64,000 nt of DNA from Paraferrimonas sedimenticola (GCF_002282855.1 NZ_NRIR01000004.1:1-64000), one strand, 5' to 3'; counted from the first letter of the stretch, positions 53,700 to 63,018 are shown. The notes: a model not told the origin generated them from the letters alone. Translations and numbers: made by a program.

Positions 53700-53718
53700 T
53701 TTCAATATTTCGTTGAAA
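53700..53718. promoter_or_regulatory. LysR-type interrupted dyad
   Basis: TTTCAA-TATTTCG-TTGAAA lies immediately before the LysR start, in the region shared with the divergent thioredoxin operon. Confidence 0.45.
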
Positions 53719-53797
53719 GTGAATTCGATTTTAACGGTATTTAAACAAATAGCCAGTGACTTTATGCTGCTTCCTAACAACTCAACAGGAGAACAGC

Positions 53798-54202
53798 ATG
53801 TCCTTTTTTCGCAATACTATTCGCTCAACCATCACTTTGGCCGCCGGTTTTGTTTTCAGTTTTGCCGCGTTAGCAGGTGACTTTAATAAGCGAGACTTCG
53901 ACAAAGCCCTGTTCGACAAATTGCAGGCACAAGGCACGCCCGTGCTGATAGATGTTTACGCCCCTTGGTGCCCTACCTGTAAAAAACAGCAAAAGGTGTT
54001 GGCCGAGTACTTTGCTCAACACCCACTAAGCCCTGTGCAGGTATTAGTGGTGGATTACGACAATCAAAAGCAGTGGGTAAAACACTTTAAAGCCCCGCGT
54101 CAGTCGACCTTGTACTTGTACCAAAACGGCGAGCAACTCTGGTTCAGCGTTGCCGAAACTCGTCAGAAACCTTTGTTTAGCGCCCTAAATTCCGTGGAGA
54201 TG
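53798..54202 (+). CDS. Exported thioredoxin-fold protein
   Basis: The protein has 134 residues. The ATG at 53798 follows AGGAGA. A Sec signal (to about 26, AALA) is followed by a thioredoxin fold with active site WCPTC (Cys58, Cys61). It is probably kept reduced by the CcdA-like protein encoded next, whose ATG overlaps its stop (TAATG). The client is unknown; the exported HAD protein in the same operon is one candidate. Confidence 0.88.
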
Positions 54203-54204
54203 TA

Positions 54205-54897
54205 ATGGATACCTTTGCCATACCACTGGCCTTTGCCGCCGGTCTGCTTAGCTTGTTGTCACCCTGTGTGTTGCCCATGGTGCCGGTAGTTGCCAGCTCA
54301 GCGGTGCGCAGCTCTAAGAAAGGTATTTACACCTTGGCGCTAGGGTTGAGTTTGTCGTTTGCACTGGCAGGCACAGTACTGACGTTTGCACTGATTAGCA
54401 CAGGTATGTCTCCTGATGTACTGCGCTACTTCTCTGCCAGCTTATTGTTATTGATTGCCGCCACCTTATTGATTCCCAGCGCAGGCGATTGGCTGATGTT
54501 CAAGCTGTCGCAACTGACCAGTCGAGTGCCGCAAGGTCAGTCTCAGGGCGATGGTGTGGCCACACAGTTTACCGTTGGCGCTTCGCTTGGCCTGGTTTGG
54601 CTTCCCTGTGTCGGGCCTACGTTAGGCGCAGCCATTGCACTGGCCTCCACCGGGCAAAGCATGGGCAGTGCGTTTGTGGTGATGTTGGCCTTTGGTGTGG
54701 GCACTGCCATTCCGCTCGTGGGCTTTAGTTTACTGATGAAAAACTCACTGAGTCGCTGGATCAGCACAGGCGCAATCGCCAAAAAGGTCATGGGTGTATC
54801 GCTGATAGTACTGAGCTTGAGCATATTTAGCGGCTTTGACCGAGTGTTAGAAATGTGGGCGCTGGAGCTGCTGCCCGAATGGATGTACAACATTTAA
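54205..54897 (+). CDS. CcdA/DsbD-like transmembrane thiol transporter
   Basis: The protein has 230 residues and six membrane segments. The two conserved cysteines that pass electrons across the membrane are Cys21 in LSPCVLPMVPV and Cys135 in WLPCVGPTLG. It would carry reducing power from cytoplasmic thioredoxin to the exported thioredoxin-like protein encoded directly upstream. The start codon overlaps the upstream stop; 12 bases separate it from the HAD gene. Confidence 0.9.
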   Translation: MDTFAIPLAFAAGLLSLLSPCVLPMVPVVASSAVRSSKKGIYTLALGLSLSFALAGTVLTFALISTGMSPDVLRYFSASLLLLIAATLLIPSAGDWLMFKLSQLTSRVPQGQSQGDGVATQFTVGASLGLVWLPCVGPTLGAAIALASTGQSMGSAFVVMLAFGVGTAIPLVGFSLLMKNSLSRWISTGAIAKKVMGVSLIVLSLSIFSGFDRVLEMWALELLPEWMYNI

Positions 54898-54909
54898 GGA
54901 ATTAGAATC

Positions 54910-55671
54910 ATGAAAAAAAACCTACTGGCATCGCTGCTGCTAGCCACCGGCCTGGTAAGTACCCCTAGCAGCGCAGCGATTGAGCCATCCAGTCAACCCA
55001 AAGTTATCTTTTTCGACGTTAACGAAACCTTGTTGGACTTGGGCAACGTAGCTCAGTCGGTCACTCGTGCACTGGACGGTCGCGACGACTTGGTCGGCCC
55101 ATGGTTTACCACCATGCTGCACTACTCCTTGGTCAGCAATGCCATTGGTGACTACCACCACTTTGGTGAGATCGGTGTAGCAGCGCTACAACTGGTGGCA
55201 CAACAGCACCAAATAGACCTCACACCCGAGCAAGCTAAACAAGCCATTGCCACTCCGTTTCGCGACCTACAGCCCCATGTTGAAGTGGTAAAAGCCCTTA
55301 CAACTCTCAAGCAATCGGGTATCAAGCTGGTGACTTTGACCAATTCATCGGATGCAGGCATTGCCAGCCAGTTAAACAACGCCAAGCTAACCGAGTACTT
55401 CGATGGCTCGCTAACGGTGGAACACCTACAAATCTACAAGCCAGATTTACGGGTTTATCAATGGGCGTTGGAGAAAATGGATGTAGCACCGCAAGACGCC
55501 ATGCTGATAGCCGCACACGCCTGGGACATCGCAGGCGCCGCCAATGCGGGTTTACAGACCGGCTTTGTTCAGCGTCCTGGCAAGTACCAGTTTGCCCTTG
55601 CTCAGCCAGCTGACTACGTCGCTCCCGACTTAGTTAAGCTGACCGAACAAGTCCTCAAAGAATCGCGCTAG
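54910..55671 (+). CDS. Haloacid-dehalogenase type II family protein with signal peptide
   Basis: The protein has 253 residues. A Sec signal (MKKNLLASLLLATGLVSTPSSA) precedes a HAD domain: FFDVNETLLDL with the Asp nucleophile, TLTNSS, KPDLRVYQWAL and AAHAWDIAGAANAGLQTGFVQRPG, which are the features of L-2-haloacid dehalogenases. These are normally cytoplasmic, so export is unusual. It is the last gene of the thioredoxin-CcdA operon, and a GC-rich hairpin (55707-55730) follows. Confidence 0.87.
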   Translation: MKKNLLASLLLATGLVSTPSSAAIEPSSQPKVIFFDVNETLLDLGNVAQSVTRALDGRDDLVGPWFTTMLHYSLVSNAIGDYHHFGEIGVAALQLVAQQHQIDLTPEQAKQAIATPFRDLQPHVEVVKALTTLKQSGIKLVTLTNSSDAGIASQLNNAKLTEYFDGSLTVEHLQIYKPDLRVYQWALEKMDVAPQDAMLIAAHAWDIAGAANAGLQTGFVQRPGKYQFALAQPADYVAPDLVKLTEQVLKESR

Positions 55672-55706
55672 TAAGGGTTCACCCTCACCCCTTTGCTAAT
55701 GCGGCA

Positions 55707-55735
55707 GGCGGCGTCTCCCGTGACGCCGCCGTTTC
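55707..55735 (+). terminator. GC-rich hairpin after the HAD gene
   Basis: GGCGGCGTC-TCCCGT-GACGCCGCC followed by GTTTCC. The stem is strong but the T-tract is poor. Confidence 0.65.
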
Positions 55736-55841
55736 CTATTGAGCATGAGCGATGCTGGCTATCAATTAACCAAGCGAAACAGTATGCTAACGGTAGGAAA
55801 GCGATACCCTTAAAACTAAAACAACAACAAGAGAATTCGAC

Positions 55842-57266
55842 ATGTCGGAACCGGCATCTTTTGAAAGTCTGCCTTGGATTTTTGCCCTGCTGCTGTTTGC
55901 TGGCGGCGCAGCCATTGGCTGGATCTTTACTCGACTGGCCAGCCACGCTCAACAGTCCGAGTCACAATACGAGCTAGGCGAACATCAAAGCTGGGTGATG
56001 AAGGTATTAGACGACGCCCAAGAAGGTATGATTGTTACCGATCCCAGCGGCACAATTCTCAATGTAAACCAATTTCGACTGGCCTCGTCTGGCTACCGCG
56101 CCGACGAGCTCATCGGGCGCAACTCGCAAATCCTTCGCTCTGATCGTCACACGCCAGAATTTTACGCCGATATTCACGCCCACATTGCCGAGCATGGTTC
56201 TTGGCGCGGTGAGCTGTGGACTCGAAAAAAAGACGGCGAACTGGTTCCCGAACTACTGACCGCTTCAAGCATTAACGATGACAATGGCAAGCTGTTGGGG
56301 TACGCGGCGATCTTCAGCGATCTCAGCGACGTTTACGAGCAAAAACGAGAGCAAGAAAAACGCTCTCTGCTCTTCTCCCAAGCCACCGAAATGAACGGTA
56401 TCGGTGTGTGGGAGCTTGACATGCTCACCGGCACTCCGCATTGGGACGAGCAAACCTACAAGATTCACGAAGTGCCCGATGGCTGGGAGCCAGAGCTCAA
56501 CGAAGCGATTAACTTCTACGTGCCCGAAGATAGACCGCTGGTCGAAGAGATGATCCAAAACGAAATCGAACACGGTGGCGGTTGGGATCGCGAGTTTCGT
56601 TTTATCACTTATACCGGTCGTCGAATTTGGGTGCGCACTCTAGGACGTGCCATTAAAGAAAACGGTCAACTGCTCAAGTTGGTAGGCACCTTCCAAAATA
56701 TCACTGAGCAAAAAGAGCACAGGGAACAGTTGGAGTACTTGGCCAACTACGACCCGCTCACCGACCTGCCAAGCCGCTTGTTGTTTGCCGATCGATTCCG
56801 TCAGATGGTTGCGGCGTCAAAACGCTCTAAGCACAAGGTATTGGTGGGCTTTTTGGACCTAGACGAATTTAAGGCGGTCAACGACCAATATGGCCACACT
56901 CTGGGCGATGAGCTACTCAAACAGGTGGCGATTCGACTCTCGGCCAGTATTCGCGAGCAAGATACTCTTTCCCGCCAAGGGGGCGATGAATTCACCTTCA
57001 TCATTCAGGGTATCGAGCAAGACTCAGACGCCGATGTTTGCTTGAAGCGAATTCTTGAATCCCTGCAACAACCGTTTCGCATATCGACTCACAGCTTCAC
57101 TATGTCCGCCTCGATTGGCGCTGTGCTCTACCCGGACTACGCCAAGGATATGGACACCCTGATTCGCTATGCGGATCAAGCCATGTACCAAGCCAAAATC
57201 TCTGGCAAGAATCGCTATCGCGTGTTTGACCAATCGCTAGAGCAAATGCCTACCAAGAGCGACTAA
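55842..57266 (+). CDS. PAS-PAS-GGDEF diguanylate cyclase
   Basis: The protein has 474 residues. An N-terminal membrane helix (about 10-31) is followed by a PAS domain (about 50-165, QEGMIVTDPSGTILNVNQ), a second PAS/PAC (about 175-295, ending TFQNITEQKEH) and a GGDEF domain with GGDEF near 379 (RQGGDEFTF). It makes cyclic di-GMP in response to a cytoplasmic signal. An alternative earlier ATG is out of frame. The lipase-like gene starts three bases after its stop. Confidence 0.9.
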   Translation: MSEPASFESLPWIFALLLFAGGAAIGWIFTRLASHAQQSESQYELGEHQSWVMKVLDDAQEGMIVTDPSGTILNVNQFRLASSGYRADELIGRNSQILRSDRHTPEFYADIHAHIAEHGSWRGELWTRKKDGELVPELLTASSINDDNGKLLGYAAIFSDLSDVYEQKREQEKRSLLFSQATEMNGIGVWELDMLTGTPHWDEQTYKIHEVPDGWEPELNEAINFYVPEDRPLVEEMIQNEIEHGGGWDREFRFITYTGRRIWVRTLGRAIKENGQLLKLVGTFQNITEQKEHREQLEYLANYDPLTDLPSRLLFADRFRQMVAASKRSKHKVLVGFLDLDEFKAVNDQYGHTLGDELLKQVAIRLSASIREQDTLSRQGGDEFTFIIQGIEQDSDADVCLKRILESLQQPFRISTHSFTMSASIGAVLYPDYAKDMDTLIRYADQAMYQAKISGKNRYRVFDQSLEQMPTKSD

Positions 57267-57269
57267 CCC

Positions 57270-58007
57270 ATGGCAGGTTATTGGCTTCCCCTCGCCCTGT
57301 TGTTGGCCAGCGTTGGCGCTATGCCCGCCATCGCTGCAGCAACCACTAAGGCGGAAGCTCAAGAGCTAATAGTGCTTGCCCACGGTCTGGGTCGCGGTGA
57401 CAAATCCATGTGGATGATGCGCTATCGACTCGAAAAATCCGGCTACAAAGTCTGCCGCTTGGACTACCGCACCATAGGCGTTAGCGTGCAACAAGTGCTT
57501 GAGCAAACCCGCGCTCAAATCGACGCTTGCCTCACTAGTCATCAGCGAGTGCATTTTGTTGGACACTCTATGGGCGGTCTAGTGATTACCAGCTACCTCA
57601 ATCATCGACAGCTCGTGTTACCCAAAGGACAACTGGGAGAAGTGGTGTTAGTTGGTACCCCAAGTCACGGTAGCGAAGTCGCCGACTGGCTCGAAGGTGG
57701 CTGGCTGATGCAACTAGGCGGTGGCGCGCCCGCCTCTTTAAGTTCCGAGGCCATTGCACAGTGGCAGAAAATGTCGCAAATCGACTGGCCTGTCGGGGTG
57801 ATTGCCGGAACAAAATCCAGCCCATTAACCAAGCATTTGTTTACTCACGCCAACGACGGCTTGGTTTCAGTGGAGTCCACTAAGGTAGCGTCTATGAAAG
57901 ACTTTATTCGCCTAAAAGTGGGCCATGCCGCCATGCGTTACAGCGAAGATGTTAGTCGCGAAGTGGTTCACTTCATCGAGCACGGTTACTTTTCCCACGA
58001 TAACTAA
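57270..58007 (+). CDS. Alpha/beta-hydrolase, lipase-like
   Basis: The protein has 245 residues. A signal peptide (to about 23) precedes the fold. The oxyanion loop is HGLGRGDKSMW, the nucleophile Ser100 in GHSMGG, the probable Asp in HANDGLVSVEST and the His in VGHAAM. It is a periplasmic or secreted esterase/lipase. It follows the diguanylate cyclase by three bases, so they are probably co-transcribed. Its stop codon lies in the first of three 15-bp tandem repeats. Confidence 0.86.
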   Translation: MAGYWLPLALLLASVGAMPAIAAATTKAEAQELIVLAHGLGRGDKSMWMMRYRLEKSGYKVCRLDYRTIGVSVQQVLEQTRAQIDACLTSHQRVHFVGHSMGGLVITSYLNHRQLVLPKGQLGEVVLVGTPSHGSEVADWLEGGWLMQLGGGAPASLSSEAIAQWQKMSQIDWPVGVIAGTKSSPLTKHLFTHANDGLVSVESTKVASMKDFIRLKVGHAAMRYSEDVSREVVHFIEHGYFSHDN

Positions 58008-58037
58008 TCCCACGACGACTAATCCCACGACAACCGG
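57993..58037. repeat. Three tandem 15-bp repeats at the lipase stop codon
   Basis: Units TCCCACGATAACTAA, TCCCACGACGACTAA and TCCCACGACAACCGG are consecutive. The first ends in the gene's TAA, so a gain or loss of units would not change the protein. It lies four bases before the LexA box. Confidence 0.7.
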
Positions 58038-58040
58038 GTA

Positions 58041-58056
58041 CTGTATATCTATACAG
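58041..58056 (+). promoter_or_regulatory. LexA (SOS) box
   Basis: CTGTATATCTATACAG has the full CTGT-N8-ACAG consensus with an AT-rich core, 54 bases before the helicase start. Confidence 0.85.
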
Positions 58057-58110
58057 CATTGGTATTTTCGGGTACATTGGCTTAAGTGCCAATACTCTGC
58101 GGAAATTCCT

Positions 58111-60174
58111 ATGCTGCCTAGCGTTCAACTCAATAGCCAACAAACCGAAGCGGTTCATTACGGACTGCCCGAGCAATCTGAAAGCGGCCCTTTGCTGATC
58201 ATTGCCGGCGCGGGTACGGGTAAAACCAACACGCTGGCGCACAAGACGGCCCAATTGATTTTAAGCGGTGTGCCGCCTGAAAAAATCTTACTGGTGACCT
58301 TTGCTCGACGCGCCGCCGCGGAGCTCGCCTCCCGCGCCAATCGAATTGTCGAGCAGACGTTGGCTATGCAAAAGAAATCAAAGCTGGCCGCCAAGATTGA
58401 ATGGATGGGAACCTTTCATTCGATTTCAGCGCGCTTACTGCGGGAGTTTGCCCCAGCCATAGGCTTGGAAAGCGACTTTACCGTACTCGATAGAAACGAC
58501 TCAGCCGACATGCTCGATGTGCTCAGGCACGAACTGGGCTTTAGCAAAACTCACCGCCGCTTTCCCAAAAAGAAGACCTGTCTGGATATTTATTCGCGCT
58601 GTGTAAACAGCCAACAACCCATTGAAGAAATCGTAAAGCAACACTTTCCCCATTGCAGCGATTGGCCCGAGCAACTTAAGCAGTTATTTAGCGCCTATGC
58701 CAAAACCAAAGCCGAGCAACTCAGCCTAGATTACGACGACCTGCTGTTGTACGCCTATCACATGGCCGAAGTCCCCGAAATTTCCAAGCAGGTGCGTGAG
58801 CGCTTCGATTATGTGTTGGTGGATGAATATCAAGACACCAATCAATTGCAGGCGGGTTTGCTGACCCGCTTGTTCCCTGACGGTCGCGGACTAACCGTGG
58901 TTGGCGATGACGCCCAATCTATCTATGGTTTTCGCGCCGCCAGTGTGGATAACATTCTCAACTTTCCTCAGCAGTTTGAGCCACCGGCTAAGGTGATTGC
59001 GCTGCAGCATAACTACCGCTCCCATCAAAAGATTCTGGACTTATCCAATACCCTGCTCGAAGAGAGCGCTGAGGGTTATAAGGTCAAACTCAACAGCGAC
59101 AAGCCGCTGGGGGTCAAGCCCAAGCTAGTGACGGTTGAGGACGATGCCAAACAGGCGGAGTACATAGTAGAGCAGGTGCTGGCGGCGCGAGAGTCAGGGG
59201 TCGAGCTCAAACGCCAAGCCGTGTTGTTTCGCAGTAGCTACCACAGTGACCGCTTAGAGCTCGAGCTAACCCGTCGTAACATACCCTATGTGAAACACGG
59301 TGGGCTTAAGTTTTTAGAAGCGGCTCATGTTAAAGACCTGCTGTGCTTACTGCGTTGGGCAGATAACCCCAAACACAAGATCTCTGGGTTTCGCCTGCTC
59401 AAGTTACTGCCTGGAGTCGGTCCTAAAATCGCTGAGAAAGCACTGAATCACCTCGCCTCCCACCAATTCCGGCTATCGAGCCTAGGTGATGTGCTTATGC
59501 CAGAAGCCGCGCGCGAGTGCTACAGCCAAGTGCTACATAGTGTATTGGCTATCAATGCTGGTAGCCTGCCTTGGCAGCAACAACTAGAGCAAGCCGCTAA
59601 GGCCTATCAAGGCTTGCTTGAGCACAACTACGAAGACCACTTTGCTCGTTGGGGTGATGTAGAGCAATTGGTACAAATCTCTCAGCAATACCCCAATCGC
59701 GAGCGTTTTTTAACCGAGCTGACACTTGACCCACCGCAGTCCAGCGGCGACTTGTGCGACTCGGCCTTAATCGACGACGACTTTTTGATTCTCTCCACGG
59801 TGCACAGCGCCAAGGGACAAGAGTGGCAAAACGTATTCTTACTGAATGTCGCCGATGGCAATTTTCCCAACGAGTACGCGGTGCGCGATTCACGTGCCAT
59901 GGAAGAAGAGCGCCGCTTGCTTTACGTGGCCATGACGCGAGCCAAGGACCAGTTGCACCTGATGCAACCCTTAAAATACTGGGTGCCAGAGCAGCAAAGT
60001 TGGGGTGACAAGCACGTCTACGGTGCTAAAAGCCGCTTTCTAAGCGAGCGAGTGAGCCAAATGCTTGAGACTTGCCATTACCCCAAAGTCAGCCCTGACC
60101 AAGAAGAACGCCAAGCGGGTTTAGCGGCAATAACCGATATTCGCAAAACCATTTTGAGTCAGTGGGATAGCTAG
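58111..60174 (+). CDS. UvrD/Rep-type ATP-dependent DNA helicase
   Basis: The protein has 687 residues. The ATG at 58111 begins MLPSVQLNSQQTEAVHYG; a longer frame to 57925 would translate the LexA box and repeat region and is rejected. SF1 motifs are AGAGTGKT (32-39), FARRAAAELASR, VDEYQDTN, GDDAQSIYGFRAAS, HNYRS and VHSAKGQEWQNVFL. It unwinds DNA 3' to 5' in repair or replication. It is close to UvrD and Rep but not clearly either. The SOS box marks it as DNA-damage induced. Confidence 0.92.
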   Translation: MLPSVQLNSQQTEAVHYGLPEQSESGPLLIIAGAGTGKTNTLAHKTAQLILSGVPPEKILLVTFARRAAAELASRANRIVEQTLAMQKKSKLAAKIEWMGTFHSISARLLREFAPAIGLESDFTVLDRNDSADMLDVLRHELGFSKTHRRFPKKKTCLDIYSRCVNSQQPIEEIVKQHFPHCSDWPEQLKQLFSAYAKTKAEQLSLDYDDLLLYAYHMAEVPEISKQVRERFDYVLVDEYQDTNQLQAGLLTRLFPDGRGLTVVGDDAQSIYGFRAASVDNILNFPQQFEPPAKVIALQHNYRSHQKILDLSNTLLEESAEGYKVKLNSDKPLGVKPKLVTVEDDAKQAEYIVEQVLAARESGVELKRQAVLFRSSYHSDRLELELTRRNIPYVKHGGLKFLEAAHVKDLLCLLRWADNPKHKISGFRLLKLLPGVGPKIAEKALNHLASHQFRLSSLGDVLMPEAARECYSQVLHSVLAINAGSLPWQQQLEQAAKAYQGLLEHNYEDHFARWGDVEQLVQISQQYPNRERFLTELTLDPPQSSGDLCDSALIDDDFLILSTVHSAKGQEWQNVFLLNVADGNFPNEYAVRDSRAMEEERRLLYVAMTRAKDQLHLMQPLKYWVPEQQSWGDKHVYGAKSRFLSERVSQMLETCHYPKVSPDQEERQAGLAAITDIRKTILSQWDS

Positions 60175-60321
60175 TGTTTTCTCCGCTCAAATGTTGCGGA
60201 TAAAGAGCAAATTGCCACACCCGAAAGGAGTTCACACACAGTCTTGCCGCTTTAACTCTGATTAACTGCGCGTTTTGATTTGTATCGCAGCTAGACTGCG
60301 AATTCAGGAAGCGCCCATTCA

Positions 60322-61407
60322 ATGAAATTTAAGACTCTTTTGTGCTCAAGTCTGTTGAGCATCTCGCCTTTGTGGGCCGTGGCTGACACAGTGGAAGAAA
60401 GCGAACAACAAGCTGAGAAAAAAGACACCAAATTTGCCGTCATGCCGGTACCGGTTACCGACGACGCGCTTGGTGCTGGGCTTGGGGTCAATGCCATGTA
60501 CATTCACGAGCGCGCAGAAGGTGCCACCAAACCTTCGGTGTCCTTTGCCTACGCTCAGTACACGGATACCAAAAGTTACATGGGGATTGTTGGCCATGAC
60601 CACATGTTTGCCAACGATGCGTGGCGTGCCGAGGTTTATGCGGGCTACTTTGGTCTGAACCTGAAATACTATGGTGCCGGTGGCGCGCCATTACCCGAGC
60701 CGGCCAAATACGCCAGCAATTCGACTTTCTTGTACGGCTCAATTCGCAAGCAAATCATTCCGAATCTGTACGCAGGTATTCATGCCCTTTATAGCGGCGG
60801 CAGAGCCAACTTACGTGAAGACGTACCAGACGATGAGCGCAAAGTGTTTAACCATCTGATGGGTGGCAACAACAGTGCTGCCGGTTTTGTGGTGAGTTAC
60901 GACACTCGCGATAATTTCCTCGCTGCCCGCAAAGGTCTGTTGGTAGAAGCCAAAACCCTGCATTACCGCAAGAATCGCGACACTGGTAAGCCATACCACT
61001 ACGCCAACGTGAAGCTGAATCACTACATCCCGCTTGGGGATCACGTGTTGGCTTATCGCATCGGCAGTCGTAACTCTATTGGCAATGTGCCCATTTACCA
61101 GCTAGCACACCCAGACATTCGCGGTTTCGACTGGAACAAGTACAAGGGCAATGCGGTGCTTCAGGGCGAAGTCGAGTACCGCCACAACTTCAACGAAACT
61201 TGGGGCGGCGTGGTGTTTGCTGGTGCGGCAGCCATTGGCGATAGCATAGATAAGCTATTTGGCAAAGAGTCTCGCTTAATACCATCGGCTGGTATCGGTG
61301 CTCGCTACACCCTAAACCGCGAAGAAGGTTTGGTGATTGGTGCCGATATCGCAACCTCTGAAGGCAACGGCACCACCTTTTACCTGCGCTTTGGCGAAGC
61401 CTTCTAA
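60322..61407 (+). CDS. BamA/TamA-family outer-membrane protein
   Basis: The protein has 361 residues. A signal peptide (to about 22) and a charged stretch precede a barrel of the D15/surface-antigen type, with amphipathic strands such as YMGIVGHDHMFANDAWRAEVYAGYF, FVVSYDTRDNFLAARKGLLVEA and VVFAGAAAIGDSI, and the C-terminal strand FYLRFGEAF ending in Phe. POTRA domains are missing, so it is a short barrel-only member. Its stop overlaps that of the convergent GltS-like gene by four bases. Confidence 0.84.
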   Translation: MKFKTLLCSSLLSISPLWAVADTVEESEQQAEKKDTKFAVMPVPVTDDALGAGLGVNAMYIHERAEGATKPSVSFAYAQYTDTKSYMGIVGHDHMFANDAWRAEVYAGYFGLNLKYYGAGGAPLPEPAKYASNSTFLYGSIRKQIIPNLYAGIHALYSGGRANLREDVPDDERKVFNHLMGGNNSAAGFVVSYDTRDNFLAARKGLLVEAKTLHYRKNRDTGKPYHYANVKLNHYIPLGDHVLAYRIGSRNSIGNVPIYQLAHPDIRGFDWNKYKGNAVLQGEVEYRHNFNETWGGVVFAGAAAIGDSIDKLFGKESRLIPSAGIGARYTLNREEGLVIGADIATSEGNGTTFYLRFGEAF

Positions 61408-62945
61408 AGCTTGCCAACACCGGCGTAGCGAATGCCGGTTAGCTTAGCCATCTGCTCGTGCCAGGTGGCTAGGTCGTTTGCGTTAAATTGCGCTAGCGAG
61501 TGATGGCCACAGGCGCGTGCCATCACTTGCATCAATTCCGTTGACGCCTCAAAGAAATTCTTAAGCTGTCCCGCCGACTTGTCGACATTTAGCCTTTGGC
61601 GCAAATCTTTGTTTTGGGTGGCAATCCCCGCAGGACACAGGTTGGTGTTGCACATGCGTGCGGCCACGCAGCCTATCGCTTGCATCGCGCTATTAGATAG
61701 CGCCACTCCATCAGCACCGAGCGCCATCGCTTTAACAAAGTCCATGGGAACGCGAAGCCCCCCGGTAATGATTAAGGTTACTCTGCCACTAGCCCCTTTC
61801 TCGTCGAGAAAGCGTCGCGCTCGAGCTAGAGCTGGGATCGTAGGCACACTGATATGATCGCGAAACATCTCAGGTGCCGCCCCGGTACCACCTCCGCGTC
61901 CATCAAGAATGATGTAATCAGCACCCGCATCTAGCGCAAACTGCATATCCGCCTCGATGTGATTGGCACTGAGCTTAAAGCCAATCGGAATACCGCCAGT
62001 GATCTCACGCACTCGCTCGCCAAAGCGCTTAAAGTCATCCACGCTAGCCAAGTCTTTAAAGGTGGGGGGCGAGATGGCCGGCTCGCCAACCGGTATGCCA
62101 CGTACTTCGGAGATTTTGCCTATGTTCTTGTTGCCCGGTAGATGGCCACCGGTGCCGGTTTTAGCACCTTGCCCGCCTTTAAAATGAAACGCTTGGACTT
62201 GTTTGAGCTTATCTTCCGAATAGCCGAATTGAGCGCTCGCCAGCTCATAAAAATAGCGAGAGTTGGCTGCCTGCTCTTCGGGCAGCATGCCACCCTCACC
62301 TGAACAAATGCCGGTGCCCGCTAATTCAGCACCTTTGGCTAATGCCACTTTCGCCTCTTCGGAGAGCGCGCCAAAACTCATGTCCGACACAAACAGCGGA
62401 ATGGCCAGTTTAAGCGGCTTGTCCGCCTGCGGACCAATCACCAGCTCGGTAGCCACTGGTGCATCTTCCATTAGAGGCTTGGTGGCCATTTGCGCCACCA
62501 TCAGCTGAATGTCATCCCAGTGAGGCAGTTGGTGCCTTGGCACCCCCATAGAGGTCATGGGGCCGTGGTGGCCAAGTTTAGATAACCCCTCGCGGGCAAG
62601 CTGATGAATAAAGGACACAGTGGGTTCTTCGGTGGTGGGCTCAGCGCTAGGCGCACCTTCTTGTTGCGCAGACACGCCTGGCCCTTCTTGACCCACTTGC
62701 TCGGCATCAAACTGTTTATGGCTACCATCGCAAAAAGGCAGATTATTACTGTGTTTGCACTGGCACAGGTAGGCTTCACCGTCTTCATCAGGGGTATGCG
62801 CTAGCGGTTTAAAGTCAGTGCCCTTGTGGGACCCGTCGCAAAAGGGTTGGTTTTTAGAGCGCCCACAGGCGCAAAAATAGATGGTGTCGCCCTTACTTAG
62901 CTCGACTTTCTTGGGCTTGTTATCGGCAATTACCGGCTTGGCCAT
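61404..62945 (-). CDS. CDGSH iron-sulfur domains fused to a glutamate-synthase-like FMN domain
   Basis: The protein has 513 residues. Two CDGSH domains at the N-terminus have Cys25, Cys27, Cys36, His40 and Cys61, Cys63, Cys72, His76, each able to hold a [2Fe-2S] cluster. A linker rich in Glu, Ala and Pro (about 85-110) follows. The C-terminal part (about 130-500) is the glutamate synthase alpha/FMN-binding domain (SFGALSEEAKVALAKGAELAGTGICSGEGG, GQGAKTGTGGHL, RGGGTGAAPEM, CNTNLCPAGIATQ). The amidotransferase domain is absent. It is probably a redox or ammonia-dependent enzyme. Confidence 0.88.
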   Translation of the reverse strand: MAKPVIADNKPKKVELSKGDTIYFCACGRSKNQPFCDGSHKGTDFKPLAHTPDEDGEAYLCQCKHSNNLPFCDGSHKQFDAEQVGQEGPGVSAQQEGAPSAEPTTEEPTVSFIHQLAREGLSKLGHHGPMTSMGVPRHQLPHWDDIQLMVAQMATKPLMEDAPVATELVIGPQADKPLKLAIPLFVSDMSFGALSEEAKVALAKGAELAGTGICSGEGGMLPEEQAANSRYFYELASAQFGYSEDKLKQVQAFHFKGGQGAKTGTGGHLPGNKNIGKISEVRGIPVGEPAISPPTFKDLASVDDFKRFGERVREITGGIPIGFKLSANHIEADMQFALDAGADYIILDGRGGGTGAAPEMFRDHISVPTIPALARARRFLDEKGASGRVTLIITGGLRVPMDFVKAMALGADGVALSNSAMQAIGCVAARMCNTNLCPAGIATQNKDLRQRLNVDKSAGQLKNFFEASTELMQVMARACGHHSLAQFNANDLATWHEQMAKLTGIRYAGVGKL

Positions 62946-63018
62946 AGCGCTTCCTACCTTATTGATTATTCAATACAAAGATAGTCCACTCAGCCAAAGT
63001 TGGATGACTCACCGCGAC

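Noticed and set aside
57925-58110. N-terminal extension of the helicase to 57925
   Set aside because: It would overlap the lipase gene, the 15-bp repeats and the LexA box; the helicase fold begins at the ATG at 58111.
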